Notes: generated by a model from the sequence alone, not told the origin. Positions 41,909-50,873 are shown, numbered from the stretch's first letter. The stretch is DNA of 64,000 nucleotides from Anaerolineaceae bacterium (GCA_020634135.1 JACKCG010000005.1:1-64000), one strand, 5' to 3'. Translations and numbers: made by a program.

Positions 41909-43183
41909 CTACCCTTCAGTCGTATCTTCTTCTTCATCGGCCTCGTCAATGGGAGGCACAGCCACGTCGGTCACTTCCGGAACCATTTCCTCAGCTAAGT
42001 CGGCAGCTTCAGGAGCGGCGTCCTCGGCCACCACTTCCCCGCTGTCTTCTGCCGGGGTTTCAGCGGCTTCCATGTCCATCCCCCAACGCTGCGTAAAACC
42101 AACCCGCCGCTTTTCCGGTTCCAGGTGGCTGATACGCAGACTCAGGCGATCCCCCTTCTTAACGTAAGAATAGGGTTCCTTGAGTGAACCATCGCCCATC
42201 TCGCTCAGATGGAGCAGCCCTTCCAGTCCGTTATCCAGCGCGATGAAAGCGCCAAAATCAACCACATTGGTGACAACACCCTCAACCAACTGCCCTTCGT
42301 GATACTGCTGTTGGGCATCGTCCCAGGGGTCGCTCAGGAGGCGTTTCCGGCTCAGGGCAATCCGGTTCGAATTACGATCCAGGTTGAGGACGTAGACATC
42401 AATCACATCACCCACCTTGAGGACATCGCGCGGGTGGTCAACACGGTGCCAGGCCAGCTCGCTGACATGGATCAGGCCATCAGCGCCACCCAGGTTGACG
42501 AACGCGCCGAAGTCACGCAGGCCGGTAACCGTACCCTGCACCACATCGCCTTCTTTCAGTTCAGCCAGAAGCCGCGCCTTTTGCTGGGCACGCCATTCTT
42601 TCTGTGCTTCCCGCTCACTGAAGATCAACCGGCGGCGATCCTGGTCAACCTCAATCACCTTGACGACCAGTTCCCGGCCCAAGAGTTCATTCCAGGCGTC
42701 GCGCTGGTCATTGGAGTAACTGGACGATACCAGGTGCGAGCTGGGGATAAACCCTTCCAACCGGTTCCAGCGCACCAGGATACCACCCCGGTTATGCCCG
42801 GTGACAATGACCGAAACGACTTCTTCCGACTCCAGAAGTTTACGGGCTTTTTGCCAGTCGTACTGTTGCAGGCCCATATTGATCGAAACGATCAGATTAT
42901 CATCCTGGTCACGGGGATTCATTACATAAACCGGGACTTCAGCGCCTACTTCAAGGCTTTTGCGAAATTCCGGATCGAGGCGTTCCAGGTCGGTGGATGG
43001 CACAATACCATCCTGTTTCACACCCATATCCACGATGATTTCGCGGGGGGCGATTTGCAGAATAATAGCGTTTCGAATTTCACCACGACGCGGTGGCAAA
43101 TACGCAAACGAAGATTCCAACAACTCCCGGAATTCCGCCCCAAAATCTTTTTCTTGTTCGTTATCCGAATGCGACAAGCTCAT
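41909..43183 (-). CDS. S1-repeat RNA-binding protein (second S1 paralogue)
   Basis: A 424-residue four-repeat S1 protein. Its third repeat shares long identical stretches with the rpsA at 14696 (DGLIHVSELAWHRVDHPRDV against DGLIHISELAWHRVKHPREV) but repeat 2 and the N terminus differ. The last 60 residues are acidic. It is not beside ribosomal genes; a translational or RNA-binding role is likely, but which of the two is the main S1 is uncertain. The start is the ATG after TAGGTAGGTTA. Confidence 0.85.
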   Translation of the reverse strand: MSLSHSDNEQEKDFGAEFRELLESSFAYLPPRRGEIRNAIILQIAPREIIVDMGVKQDGIVPSTDLERLDPEFRKSLEVGAEVPVYVMNPRDQDDNLIVSINMGLQQYDWQKARKLLESEEVVSVIVTGHNRGGILVRWNRLEGFIPSSHLVSSSYSNDQRDAWNELLGRELVVKVIEVDQDRRRLIFSEREAQKEWRAQQKARLLAELKEGDVVQGTVTGLRDFGAFVNLGGADGLIHVSELAWHRVDHPRDVLKVGDVIDVYVLNLDRNSNRIALSRKRLLSDPWDDAQQQYHEGQLVEGVVTNVVDFGAFIALDNGLEGLLHLSEMGDGSLKEPYSYVKKGDRLSLRISHLEPEKRRVGFTQRWGMDMEAAETPAEDSGEVVAEDAAPEAADLAEEMVPEVTDVAVPPIDEADEEEDTTEG

Positions 43184-43210
43184 TAACCTACCTACCTTAT
43201 GGGAAATGGG

Positions 43211-43242
43211 TCTCATTATACAATGAGATATAATCGCGACAA
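43211..43242 (-). promoter_or_regulatory. Promoter of the second S1 gene with overlapping inverted repeat
   Basis: On the minus strand TTGTCG, 16 bases, TATAAT. TCTCATT and AATGAGA (43211-43217, 43222-43228), 7-base arms with a 4-base spacer, overlap the -10 box, a classic operator position. The downstream half overlaps a GAGATAT motif that also occurs twice upstream of padR. Confidence 0.6.
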
Positions 43243-43257
43243 GCCTCGATTCATAAT

Positions 43258-43788
43258 TTACACGGGGGAGGCCACCCGGGTGTTGGCAGCAAGCTGTGTT
43301 TGAATGCCTTCAATCCATTCTAATTCGGCTTCGCTTAGTTGCATAGCGTAATCAATAACCCAAATTTGCTGTACTGTTTGGGCGGCAGCACGTTCATTTT
43401 GAAGTGCCTCAAGTGTGCGTGTCACTTCATCCCGGCGTGCCTTCATCAGTGCCCCTAGTTCGGTGGCGGATAGGTCATGTGCCAGATACAGTTTGAGTAG
43501 AAACTCACGGCGAATCTGGTCAGAGGCTGGCGACTGCTTAAGCCAGTCCCGGAGTTCTGCCTCGCCCTTTTCCGTAATACGATATACCTTTTTGGAGGGT
43601 CGCCCTACCTGTGCAATTTCATTCACTTCAACCGCGCCTTCATCCAGCAGTTTGTGAAGTGTGGGGTAGAGGGTGCCATAACTGGCATTCGCTATCGCTT
43701 TGAGCGCGTAGTTCACCCGTTTCTTAATATCGTAACCCGACATCGGGCATTCTGTTAATAACCCTAAAATCAAGTAGCGATGTGACAT
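43258..43788 (-). CDS. PadR-family transcriptional regulator
   Basis: The 176-residue protein has the PadR winged helix: YLILGLLTECPMSGYDIKKR, then SYGTLYPTLHKLLDEGAVEV and the wing GRPSKKVYRITEKGEAELRD, followed by a C-terminal helical dimerisation domain. PadR repressors respond to phenolics, drugs or stress. The upstream DNA holds an inverted repeat made of ATATCTC/GAGATAT and one more GAGATAT, suitable as its own operator. It lies directly upstream of the second S1 gene. Confidence 0.88.
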   Translation of the reverse strand: MSHRYLILGLLTECPMSGYDIKKRVNYALKAIANASYGTLYPTLHKLLDEGAVEVNEIAQVGRPSKKVYRITEKGEAELRDWLKQSPASDQIRREFLLKLYLAHDLSATELGALMKARRDEVTRTLEALQNERAAAQTVQQIWVIDYAMQLSEAELEWIEGIQTQLAANTRVASPV

Positions 43789-43825
43789 AAATCTCGAAAA
43801 ATACACCCGACAGATGGTTTGGAGT

Positions 43826-43866
43826 ATATCTCTTCGAGATATGTCGCTTCAAGCGCCTTGAGATAT
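43826..43866. promoter_or_regulatory. GAGATAT operator cluster upstream of padR
   Basis: ATATCTC-TTC-GAGATAT (43826-43842) is a perfect inverted repeat, and a third GAGATAT stands at 43860-43866, 24 bases from the second copy. The same heptamer occurs at 43225-43231 in the S1 promoter. The region to 43971 is strongly AT-rich and contains no gene. Confidence 0.55.
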
Positions 43867-43971
43867 AAAACGGTTTTTACTAAGTATGAAATACACAACA
43901 TTATCTGTTGCAAATTTAAATAAATTTCCATCAACATTATAACAGCAACGTTGTTATTCGTACAGGCCGCC

Positions 43972-44496
43972 TTAGTTGGCCTCTGGCATCGCCGTCTGAA
44001 TGCCGCGTAAACCCCGGTCAACCTCCCAGGGGTACACAATGTACGCATCAGTAATTGCGCCATAAAAATCCGGTTCTGAGTTATTGAACAGGGAGCGGTA
44101 CGGATTATAGTGAAAGACGCAGGTAAAGGTCTGAGCGCCGGCAGATTGCGCCCTGCCCCGTACTGCTGTGCTGGTGCGCCCACTACCCCACACATCGTCC
44201 ACAATCAGCGTCCGCCGTCCCTGCAAAAGTTCGGCATTAGGAAACTGCAAAAATGACGGCCAGGCCATCAGCCCGGCAGTCTCAGTTGTCGGAAAGTCAA
44301 CCGCAGCCGTGAGCAGATGCCGGATACCGAGTGCTTCCGCCAGCAGCCCGCCGGGGATAATCCCGCCGCGTGTGATGAGAATCATGGCGTCAAACAGCCC
44401 GGCAGCTTTGAGGGATGGCAGCATCACGTCTACAAGTTTATCCACGTCCGCCCAGGACAACAGTTCGTGCCGGATCGGCCTTTGAGAACTTGCCAT
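43972..44496 (-). CDS. Phosphoribosyltransferase (xanthine/hypoxanthine type)
   Basis: A 174-residue type I PRTase with the PRPP-binding LIVDDVWGSGRT, an RGG loop (LITRGGIIPGGLLAEALG), and a C-terminal YPWEVDRG. These match xanthine-guanine or related PRTases that salvage purine bases with PRPP. The ATG is preceded by GGGAG. Specific base cannot be set from sequence. Confidence 0.85.
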   Translation of the reverse strand: MASSQRPIRHELLSWADVDKLVDVMLPSLKAAGLFDAMILITRGGIIPGGLLAEALGIRHLLTAAVDFPTTETAGLMAWPSFLQFPNAELLQGRRTLIVDDVWGSGRTSTAVRGRAQSAGAQTFTCVFHYNPYRSLFNNSEPDFYGAITDAYIVYPWEVDRGLRGIQTAMPEAN

Positions 44497-44865
44497 ACAA
44501 TCGCTCCCTTCGTCGTGTTGTTGATAAAACACAGGTGTCTATCAGGTAGAGGTGCTATTATCGCACAATCTGGCCTGAAACCCAAAGAGGCAAGAAATGT
44601 CGTGCGGTGGGAGGAGATAAAAGACTGAAATACCCTACAGTGCCATACCTGATTCTCCGCGAACGAGAGGTATCCCTTCTGGGCAATATCAGCCAGCCCT
44701 ATTCGAGCAGCTTCCTGGTATGACATTCCATTTATTGTGAATCGGTGTGAGATCAATCGTAAAGTGCCTGATCCTGCAATAGGTTGTTGTCAAGCACCGG
44801 GGTAAATCCCTTCAGCATCAGTACGAGAAGCGATATGAACGAATATCTTAAATGGAATGTCGGCA
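44497..44865. other. Gene-free stretch between PRTase and GNAT genes
   Basis: I find no convincing gene in these 369 bases. A 108-residue open frame on the minus strand runs into the PRTase gene in another frame and has no recognisable motif. No purine-riboswitch core was recognised by eye. Confidence 0.4.
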
Positions 44866-45804
44866 TCACACATCTACCGCATAAATATCCTGGTAGTAAC
44901 CATCGGGTTCTGCCTCTGCGCCCAGTATTTTGAGGGTGGAATCCGTTACCCCCAGCACCAGTGTCCGGTAACCTTCCCGGTGGCTCCAGTCACGGATGGC
45001 ACTCAGGATTTGCCCGGGCAGTGGTTTGGGTGTCCAGCAAAACACCTCGGCGCTGCGTGGGGCATAAAGCTGCTGTCGCACAAAGACATAGGCATCCTGT
45101 CCGGCAGCCGTCAGGTACAGACGCTTGGCTGGGCGCTGTCGTATTTCCGGCATGACAACCCAGGTGCGCGGCCAGAGCGTTTCCCAGTGCTGGCGGGCGC
45201 TTTCCCACCGTCCCAGCGGCATGTGCCATGAATTGATCTGCGCCGGATTCGCGCTGGCGTGCTCGGTTGACTGGTAAAACACCTGACCGGTCTTGGCGGA
45301 CAGGTTGACCCGGTGGATACGCGCCAGCGGCTGCATCCCAAACAGTCGGTGCAATTGAGAGGCCTGGTCATCATGGGCGATGCTGCTGACGGTGACGCGC
45401 TGGCAGGCGGACACCGACGCTTGTTCCAGGACATACCTTACCAGCGCCTCGCGCACTGCGGGATCACGGCTGGTCAGGTTCGCTAGATGCAGATGGTCGC
45501 CAAATGGGGCAGGTTCCGCACTGTGGTAGGCCTCGGCATATCCCGCGATAAGGTCATCCAGTACCGCCACAATCGGCAGCCCGGCGCCGCGCAAGAGGTG
45601 GCTCACGTGCAGCGCCCCGGTTTCCACGCTCATCCAGGGGCCGCCGTGCAACCAGCGTTCATAAATAGATAACTGGTCGTATGGGACATCCTGCACCTGC
45701 CCGGCAATATCAATACGCTGCCAAACGGGAATACCGGAACGGAACAGTGTGCTGATCGCTTGTGTGTCATCCAATAAGGCCGCTCGGACGTGAATTTCTG
45801 CCAT
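44866..45804 (-). CDS. GNAT-family N-acetyltransferase-like protein
   Basis: A 312-residue protein whose N-terminal half has a GNAT-like pattern (MAEIHVRAALLDDTQAIS, IVAVLDDLIAGYAEAYHS, HLANLTSRDPAVREALVRYV), with a second, related-looking half (YRTLVLGVTD near the C terminus), so it may be a tandem-GNAT protein. The usual Q/RxxGxG/A CoA loop is not clear, so activity is uncertain. Confidence 0.6.
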   Translation of the reverse strand: MAEIHVRAALLDDTQAISTLFRSGIPVWQRIDIAGQVQDVPYDQLSIYERWLHGGPWMSVETGALHVSHLLRGAGLPIVAVLDDLIAGYAEAYHSAEPAPFGDHLHLANLTSRDPAVREALVRYVLEQASVSACQRVTVSSIAHDDQASQLHRLFGMQPLARIHRVNLSAKTGQVFYQSTEHASANPAQINSWHMPLGRWESARQHWETLWPRTWVVMPEIRQRPAKRLYLTAAGQDAYVFVRQQLYAPRSAEVFCWTPKPLPGQILSAIRDWSHREGYRTLVLGVTDSTLKILGAEAEPDGYYQDIYAVDV

Positions 45805-45947
45805 CTCGCGCTATACTTTCCTCTGTATGAGTTATGTATGTATTGTACCATCAGGGATTTCCCTTGTGTAACGATTCTCGCTCGTGATGAGGTGGCGTGC
45901 AGCCCCGCCACATCCATTTATATGCCGATTCCAAGGAGTTTCGCATC

Positions 45948-47003
45948 GTGACCCCAGAACTGAATTTCGACCTGGATACAACCGTTGATTTCCTGGTTGG
46001 CTTGCTGGATACACCCAGCCCTACCGGGTACTATGAAGAAGCCATTGCTTACACTGAGAAGGCTTTTGCTGCCCTGAATATCCCTGATTTTTCGCTGGTC
46101 GTAACCGCTAAAGGTGCGCTGGTGGGAACATGGCGCGGCGAATCGGCCAGCGCGCCACGTGGTATGACGGCGCATGTGGATACCCTGGGACTGATGGTGA
46201 AAGAGATCAAGAGCAACGGGCGTCTGAAGACAACCATGCTCGGCGGTTATGATTGGAATGCCATCGAATTTGAAGGCGTTACCATCCAGACGGCTGATGG
46301 CCGCCGTTATCGCGGCACAGTTGTTCCGGTGAATGCCAGTTTTCATGTAAACCGCGATATTCCAAAGGTGACCCGCAGTGCGGAGACGCTGGAAGTCCGG
46401 TTAGATGCCCGCACGACCAATGCCGAGGAGACTCGTGGGCTGGGGATCGGGGTCGGTGACTTCATTTTTCTCGATCCCCGTGTAGAAACGGGTGAGGCGG
46501 GTTTCATTCGCTCGCGCCACCTGGATGATAAAGCCGGGGTTGCCGCCATCTATGCCGCGTTGATCGCCATGAAAGCGGCTGGCCTGCGTCCGGTACAGGA
46601 TACGACTATCCTGATCGCTAATTATGAGGAGGTCGGGCATGGTGGAGCGAATGGCTTCCCGCCTGGGCTGGCGGAACTGGTGGCGATTGATATGGGCGCA
46701 TTGGGGGACGGCCAGACGGGTGACGAGTTTTCAGTGAGTATCTGCGCCAAAGACAGCAGCGGCCCCTACCACCCGCTGATGATGCGCAAGCTGCGCCGCC
46801 TGTCGGATGCCCACAACATCCCCTATAAAGTAGATATTTACCCATATTACGGTTCGGATGGCTCAGCGTACTGGCGCGCCGGGGGAGAAGCCCGGGTCGG
46901 CCTGATTGGGCCAGGGGTGGACGCCTCGCACGCCTACGAACGCACCCACCGGGAGAGCATCGAACACACCGCGCACCTCATCGCCCGCTGGTTGCTAGAC
47001 TGA
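45948..47003 (+). CDS. M42-family aminopeptidase
   Basis: The 351-residue peptidase has the binuclear metal ligands: His76 and Asp78 in AHVDTLG, Asp193/194 in RHLDDKAG, the Glu227-Glu228 pair in NYEEVGHGG, Asp248 in AIDMG and His328 in ASHAYERTH. M42 enzymes (FrvX/PepA/TET-like) form dodecameric aminopeptidases that degrade peptides. GTG at 45948 follows AAGGAG; the upstream in-frame GTG at 45897 is less likely. Confidence 0.9.
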   Translation: MTPELNFDLDTTVDFLVGLLDTPSPTGYYEEAIAYTEKAFAALNIPDFSLVVTAKGALVGTWRGESASAPRGMTAHVDTLGLMVKEIKSNGRLKTTMLGGYDWNAIEFEGVTIQTADGRRYRGTVVPVNASFHVNRDIPKVTRSAETLEVRLDARTTNAEETRGLGIGVGDFIFLDPRVETGEAGFIRSRHLDDKAGVAAIYAALIAMKAAGLRPVQDTTILIANYEEVGHGGANGFPPGLAELVAIDMGALGDGQTGDEFSVSICAKDSSGPYHPLMMRKLRRLSDAHNIPYKVDIYPYYGSDGSAYWRAGGEARVGLIGPGVDASHAYERTHRESIEHTAHLIARWLLD

Positions 47004-47079
47004 CGCGGGTGCTGGGGTCATGTGCCAAACCATCACAGGTAAGTGACCCTGGATAGGATTGTAGGCTTTCGGAGCTTTC

Positions 47080-47102
47080 GGGGAGAGTCTGAGACTCTCC
47101 CC
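47080..47102. promoter_or_regulatory. 23-bp perfect palindrome upstream of the GH4 gene
   Basis: An 11-base arm GGGGAGAGTCT and its exact complement flank a central G. It has no U-tract, so a dimeric regulator operator is as likely as a terminator. It lies in the 219-base gap between the M42 peptidase and GH4 genes. Confidence 0.55.
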
Positions 47103-47222
47103 TGCGACCTACATCCATTTCGAGTGTGGGAGCGGGTCTGAAATCCATCGCAGACCTCTCAAATGGCTTCTCAAACAAAGGATTACTGCGTTATCGCCTG
47201 ATTTCACGAAAGGTTTAGGAGC

Positions 47223-48614
47223 ATGGCGAGGATTGTCTTTATCGGGGCAGGCAGCACTGTTTTTGCCAAGAACCTGATGGGGGATATTCTGAGTTACCCG
47301 GAACTCGCAAATAGCACGATGGTTCTGATGGATATTGATGAAAAGCGCCTGGCAACTTCCGGGCAGGTCGCTCATCACATCAACCAGACACTCGGCACGG
47401 ATGCCGCTGTTGAAGTGACAACAGATCGTCGCAAAGCATTAACCGGCGCGGACTATGTCATCTGTATGATTCAGGTTGGTGGTTATAAGCCTGCCACGGT
47501 GATTGACTTCGAGATACCCCGCAAGTATGGGCTGCGACAGACCATAGCCGATACGCTGGGTATCGGGGGCATTATGCGCGGGCTGCGCACTATTCCTGTC
47601 TTGCTTGATATTGTGCGCGATATGGAAGAACTGTGTCCAGACGCGCTCTTTATCAACTACGTGAACCCGATGGCAATGAACCAGTGGGCGCTGAGTCGCG
47701 GGTCGGACATCAAAACAGTGGGGTTGTGCCATAGTGTCCCACATACGGCCCACGAACTGGCGCAGGATATTGGCATCCCTTATGAAAACATCAACTACCT
47801 GGTTGCTGGCATCAATCACATGGCGTTCTATCTTAAATTTGAGGATCGCTATACCGGGGAAGACCTGTATCCACGCATTCGCCAGGTTATTGACGAGGGC
47901 CGTGTGCCGGATTGGAATCGCGTGCGTTACGATATGTTCCGGCGTCTCGGCTATTTCGTCACCGAGAGCAGCGAGCACTTTAGCGAATATGTTCCCTGGT
48001 TTATCAAACCCGACCAACCGGAACTGATTGAAAAGTATAACATTCCGCTGGATGAATACCTCGCCCGATGCCAGGCGCAGATAATCGGTTGGGACATGGT
48101 GCAGGATGCTCGCGAGAAGGGTTACACCATCTCGGAAAAGCAGGTTCGTGAGGCGATCACCGGTATCCAGTTGATGCCGCGTATGGCCGAAGGCATGGTA
48201 CGAGGGGTACTGAATTACGAAAAGTACGAACGCAGCGTGGAGTACGGCTCACTGATTATCCACAGCATGGAGACCGGCAACCAGCGTATGATTTATGGCA
48301 ATGTATCCAACACCGGAATTATCAGAAATCTGCCGGAAGGATGCAGTGTGGAAGTACCTTGCCTGGTGGATGCTAATGGCATTCAACCAACCGTAATTGG
48401 CGACATCCCGCCACATCTGGCCGCGCTTATGCAGACCAATATCAACGTGCAGGCATTGACGGTTGAAGCGGCGTTGACTGGCAAGCGCGAACATATTTAT
48501 CACGCCGCCATGCTTGACCCACACACAGCCGCGCAGCTTTCTCTCGACCAAATCTGGTCACTGGTGGATGACCTGATTGAAGCTCATGGCGACATGCTGC
48601 CAGCGTACCGCTGA
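47223..48614 (+). CDS. Glycoside hydrolase family 4 (alpha-galactosidase/glucosidase, MelA-like)
   Basis: The 463-residue GH4 enzyme has the NAD-binding VFIGAGSTVFAK, the FINYVNPMAMN block, the metal ligands Cys169 in GLCHSVPH and His199 in GINHMAF. GH4 glycosidases need NAD and Mn and act by oxidation-elimination. Alpha-galactosidase (MelA) is the closest by motif, but alpha-glucosidase or glucuronidase are possible. AGGAG precedes the ATG. A strong terminator follows. Confidence 0.92.
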   Translation: MARIVFIGAGSTVFAKNLMGDILSYPELANSTMVLMDIDEKRLATSGQVAHHINQTLGTDAAVEVTTDRRKALTGADYVICMIQVGGYKPATVIDFEIPRKYGLRQTIADTLGIGGIMRGLRTIPVLLDIVRDMEELCPDALFINYVNPMAMNQWALSRGSDIKTVGLCHSVPHTAHELAQDIGIPYENINYLVAGINHMAFYLKFEDRYTGEDLYPRIRQVIDEGRVPDWNRVRYDMFRRLGYFVTESSEHFSEYVPWFIKPDQPELIEKYNIPLDEYLARCQAQIIGWDMVQDAREKGYTISEKQVREAITGIQLMPRMAEGMVRGVLNYEKYERSVEYGSLIIHSMETGNQRMIYGNVSNTGIIRNLPEGCSVEVPCLVDANGIQPTVIGDIPPHLAALMQTNINVQALTVEAALTGKREHIYHAAMLDPHTAAQLSLDQIWSLVDDLIEAHGDMLPAYR

Positions 48615-48625
48615 TTGCGCGTGAA

Positions 48626-48666
48626 AGGGATGTGTGTCTTCTGCGGGGACACACATCCCTGGTTTT
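48626..48666 (+). terminator. Terminator after the GH4 gene
   Basis: AGGGATGTGTGTC and GACACACATCCCT form a perfect 13-bp stem with a 9-base loop, followed by GGTTTT. It starts 12 bases after the stop. Confidence 0.8.
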
Positions 48667-48681
48667 CGATATGCGGATAGT

Positions 48682-49095
48682 CTAGAGCGCCCGCATACGG
48701 TTGCCTCTTGGCTTGTGTTCTACTTCTGCCAACCCCAGCGCCTCCATAAGGGGCGGGATATACATTGCAAAACGCCCCCGCAAACCCTTTTTCAGACCGT
48801 ACCAACCACCGATTGGATTATCTGCGGAGCGTGCCCAGGCTTCAACCGTGCCTTCCTTTGCCTCTTTTTGTTCATCGGCACTGCCAAGCTCCATCCAATC
48901 CCCGTGTGATTTCAACATTGCGTGCAGATCATCAATACAGCGCAGGTCATAGTGTAAGACGGTTTTCCCCACGGTGCAGACAAGCACGGGCGGACTGGCA
49001 GATTCATCGCGGTATAGCGTATAAGTTGAGGTTCCGGGTGGTGTCTGTAATGTCCAGGGATCACTCTTTGTGCCTGTACCTGTCACGTTACTCAT
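48682..49095 (-). CDS. Conserved small protein, probably DUF6855-like
   Basis: The 137-residue protein has the blocks GTGTKSDPWTLQTPPGTS, YTLYRDE, VLVCTVGKTVLHYDLRCIDD and GGWYGLKKGLRGRF, which I associate with the DUF6855 family from memory. Function unknown. No membrane or signal segment. The ATG at 49095 is preceded by GAGAGGG; an earlier ATG is unlikely. Confidence 0.7.
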   Translation of the reverse strand: MSNVTGTGTKSDPWTLQTPPGTSTYTLYRDESASPPVLVCTVGKTVLHYDLRCIDDLHAMLKSHGDWMELGSADEQKEAKEGTVEAWARSADNPIGGWYGLKKGLRGRFAMYIPPLMEALGLAEVEHKPRGNRMRAL

Positions 49096-49291
49096 GTTAG
49101 CCCTCTCTGCTGAATCAGAACTCATTGTTGTTGGTTATTTTACGCATTACGATTATTACGTTCAGCTTCCCGCTTCAAGTCCGTGCTGGTTGCTTTTCAC
49201 TCAGTCTGTACCAAGGTTAGTCTCCTCTTTGCCGAACACTACCTTTATGACGACAAATGGAGGTTAAAGGATGCGGTTTTGACTCCCCCGA

Positions 49292-49300
49292 TGCTATACT
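49292..49300 (+). promoter_or_regulatory. Extended -10 promoter of the sigma factor gene
   Basis: TGCTATACT is an extended -10 (TGn-TATACT). Its start would be near 49307, so translation must begin downstream, which supports the ATG at 49338 over that at 49257. Confidence 0.5.
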
Positions 49301-49337
49301 GATGATGGTAGTCTACGTTGGCGGAAATCACTTGTTT

Positions 49338-50348
49338 ATGAATCTGGCCGAATTTAACCAGCAGGAATTTGGCGGTTTAGTAGAACGGTATCAGCCGGAA
49401 CTGTTGGTACACTGCTACCGGTTGTTAGGTTCGATTTGCGATGCGGAAGATATGGTGCAGGAGGCGTTTCTGCGCGCATGGCGGGCACGTGAAACCTTTA
49501 GCGGGACAGGTTCATTGCGGGCCTGGCTTTACAAGATCGCAACTAATGTATGCCTGGATGACCTGAAGAAGTCCACACGCCGCTATTTGCCGCGCACGCG
49601 GGCGGCTGCCACCGGTATGGAAGAACCGATCCCAGCGCCCATGATGGAACGAATATGGCTCGAACCATTCCCTGACGACCTGTTCATCACTGATGAACAA
49701 AATCCGGAAAGGTATCTGATCGAGCAGGAAAGCATCCGATTAGCATTTATTGCCGCCTTGCATGTATTGCCACCACGCCAGCGGGCCGTCTTGATTTTGC
49801 GGGATGTTCTGGACTGGCAGGCAAAGGAAGTGGCTGCATTGATGAATACCAGTGTATCTGCTGTGAAAAGCGCCCTGCACCGGGCACGCGCCACCATGGC
49901 TGAGCAGAATACCCGGGCACATGCCCATAGCCTGGACGACAACGCGCAATCCCTACTTGAGAATTACATGCGCGCCTGGGAAACGGCAGATACCAGCGCA
50001 CTCGTTCGACTGCTGACAGAGGACGCCACCTTCAGTATGCCGCCCATTCCCGCCTGGTATCAGGGACGAACGAGTATTCGTGAGTTGGTGTCAAAAACTG
50101 TTTTTAGTGGGAATTCACAGGATCGCTGGTTGCTATTTCCAACACGCGCTAACCATCAACCCGCATTTGGTCTCTATCGTCAGACAGAAGATGCGGGCAC
50201 ATATCGTGCTTATGGAATACAGGTGATTGCCACACAAGATGGTTTAATTGCCGACGTAATATCCTTCAATGAAGTGGCTTTGTTCCCCTATTTCGGGCTG
50301 CCACCAATTCTTCACCGGGATTCGGTTATGCGAAACAGGGGAAATTGA
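49338..50348 (+). CDS. ECF-type sigma factor with C-terminal SnoaL-like domain
   Basis: A 336-residue sigma-70-family protein: region 2 (VERYQPELLVHCYRLLGSIC to SGTGSLRAWLYKIATNVCLD), region 4 (LPPRQRAVLILRDVLDWQAK with a helix-turn-helix NTSVSAVKSALHRARA), then a SnoaL/NTF2-like domain (LLENYMRAWETADTSALVRL and ATFSMPPIPAWYQGR). The layout fits the TIGR02960/ECF41-like group, in which the C-terminal domain modulates activity. No anti-sigma factor is adjacent. Confidence 0.85.
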   Translation: MNLAEFNQQEFGGLVERYQPELLVHCYRLLGSICDAEDMVQEAFLRAWRARETFSGTGSLRAWLYKIATNVCLDDLKKSTRRYLPRTRAAATGMEEPIPAPMMERIWLEPFPDDLFITDEQNPERYLIEQESIRLAFIAALHVLPPRQRAVLILRDVLDWQAKEVAALMNTSVSAVKSALHRARATMAEQNTRAHAHSLDDNAQSLLENYMRAWETADTSALVRLLTEDATFSMPPIPAWYQGRTSIRELVSKTVFSGNSQDRWLLFPTRANHQPAFGLYRQTEDAGTYRAYGIQVIATQDGLIADVISFNEVALFPYFGLPPILHRDSVMRNRGN

Positions 50349-50402
50349 AACCCGTAATATCCACATCACGCAAGCATATGAAAAGCGAATCTGAAACACA
50401 CT

Positions 50403-50424
50403 GCCCTTCTTAGGGCGAGTTTTA
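50403..50424 (+). terminator. Weak terminator after the sigma factor gene
   Basis: GCCCT and AGGGC form a short stem with a 4-base loop followed by GAGTTTT. The stem is only 5 bp, extendable to ACT/AGT past a bulge. Confidence 0.4.
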
Positions 50425-50787
50425 GCCAATAACACCGGCCTGCGCCAATACCTTTTTGAGTTTATCCAGGTTGATCGGCTTGACCAGGTAATCGTTCGCC
50501 CCGGCGGCGGCGGCCTCTTGTTGCAGCGGGGGGGAAGCCGCCGAAATCATGATAATCGCCAGATGGCCGTTTTCGTGACTGCTGCGTAGCTGGCGGCAGA
50601 TGTCAATACCATTGGAATCCGGCAGCATAATATCCAGCAGGACAGCGTCCGGCGCTTCATACGCCAGTCTGTCCCATGTCTGCCGTCCAGAAAGCGCACT
50701 GATGGTTTCATGGCCGATCAGTTCCAGGAAGGTGGTGAGCATGTCTACAGTAAGTTGTTCATCGTCAACGACTAGTATCTTAGCCAT
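50422..50787 (-). CDS. Single-domain response regulator
   Basis: A 121-residue CheY-like protein with the acidic pocket ILVVDDEQ, the acceptor Asp52 in VLLDIMLPD, and Lys in YLVKPI. It has no output domain, so it may act by protein contact or phosphotransfer. No cognate kinase gene is adjacent. Unlike the receiver at 41379, its acceptor aspartate is intact. Confidence 0.9.
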   Translation of the reverse strand: MAKILVVDDEQLTVDMLTTFLELIGHETISALSGRQTWDRLAYEAPDAVLLDIMLPDSNGIDICRQLRSSHENGHLAIIMISAASPPLQQEAAAAGANDYLVKPINLDKLKKVLAQAGVIG

Positions 50788-50873
50788 GATGCGCGCCTAT
50801 AAGTGTTATTTCTGCAAATCAGTGTATCAGGATTGTCTGAGGGCTTGTACCCTGACATTAGCACTAGTTACCG

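Noticed and set aside
42209..43186. Plus-strand open frame of 325 codons
   Set aside because: It is antisense to the second S1 gene and mirrors the same artefact seen at rpsA.
44430..44756. Minus-strand open frame of 108 codons before the PRTase
   Set aside because: It overlaps the PRTase in another frame and has no recognisable family, so it is not reported as a gene.
44497..44865. Purine riboswitch upstream of the PRTase
   Set aside because: No conserved three-way-junction core was recognised by eye; a covariance-model search would be decisive.
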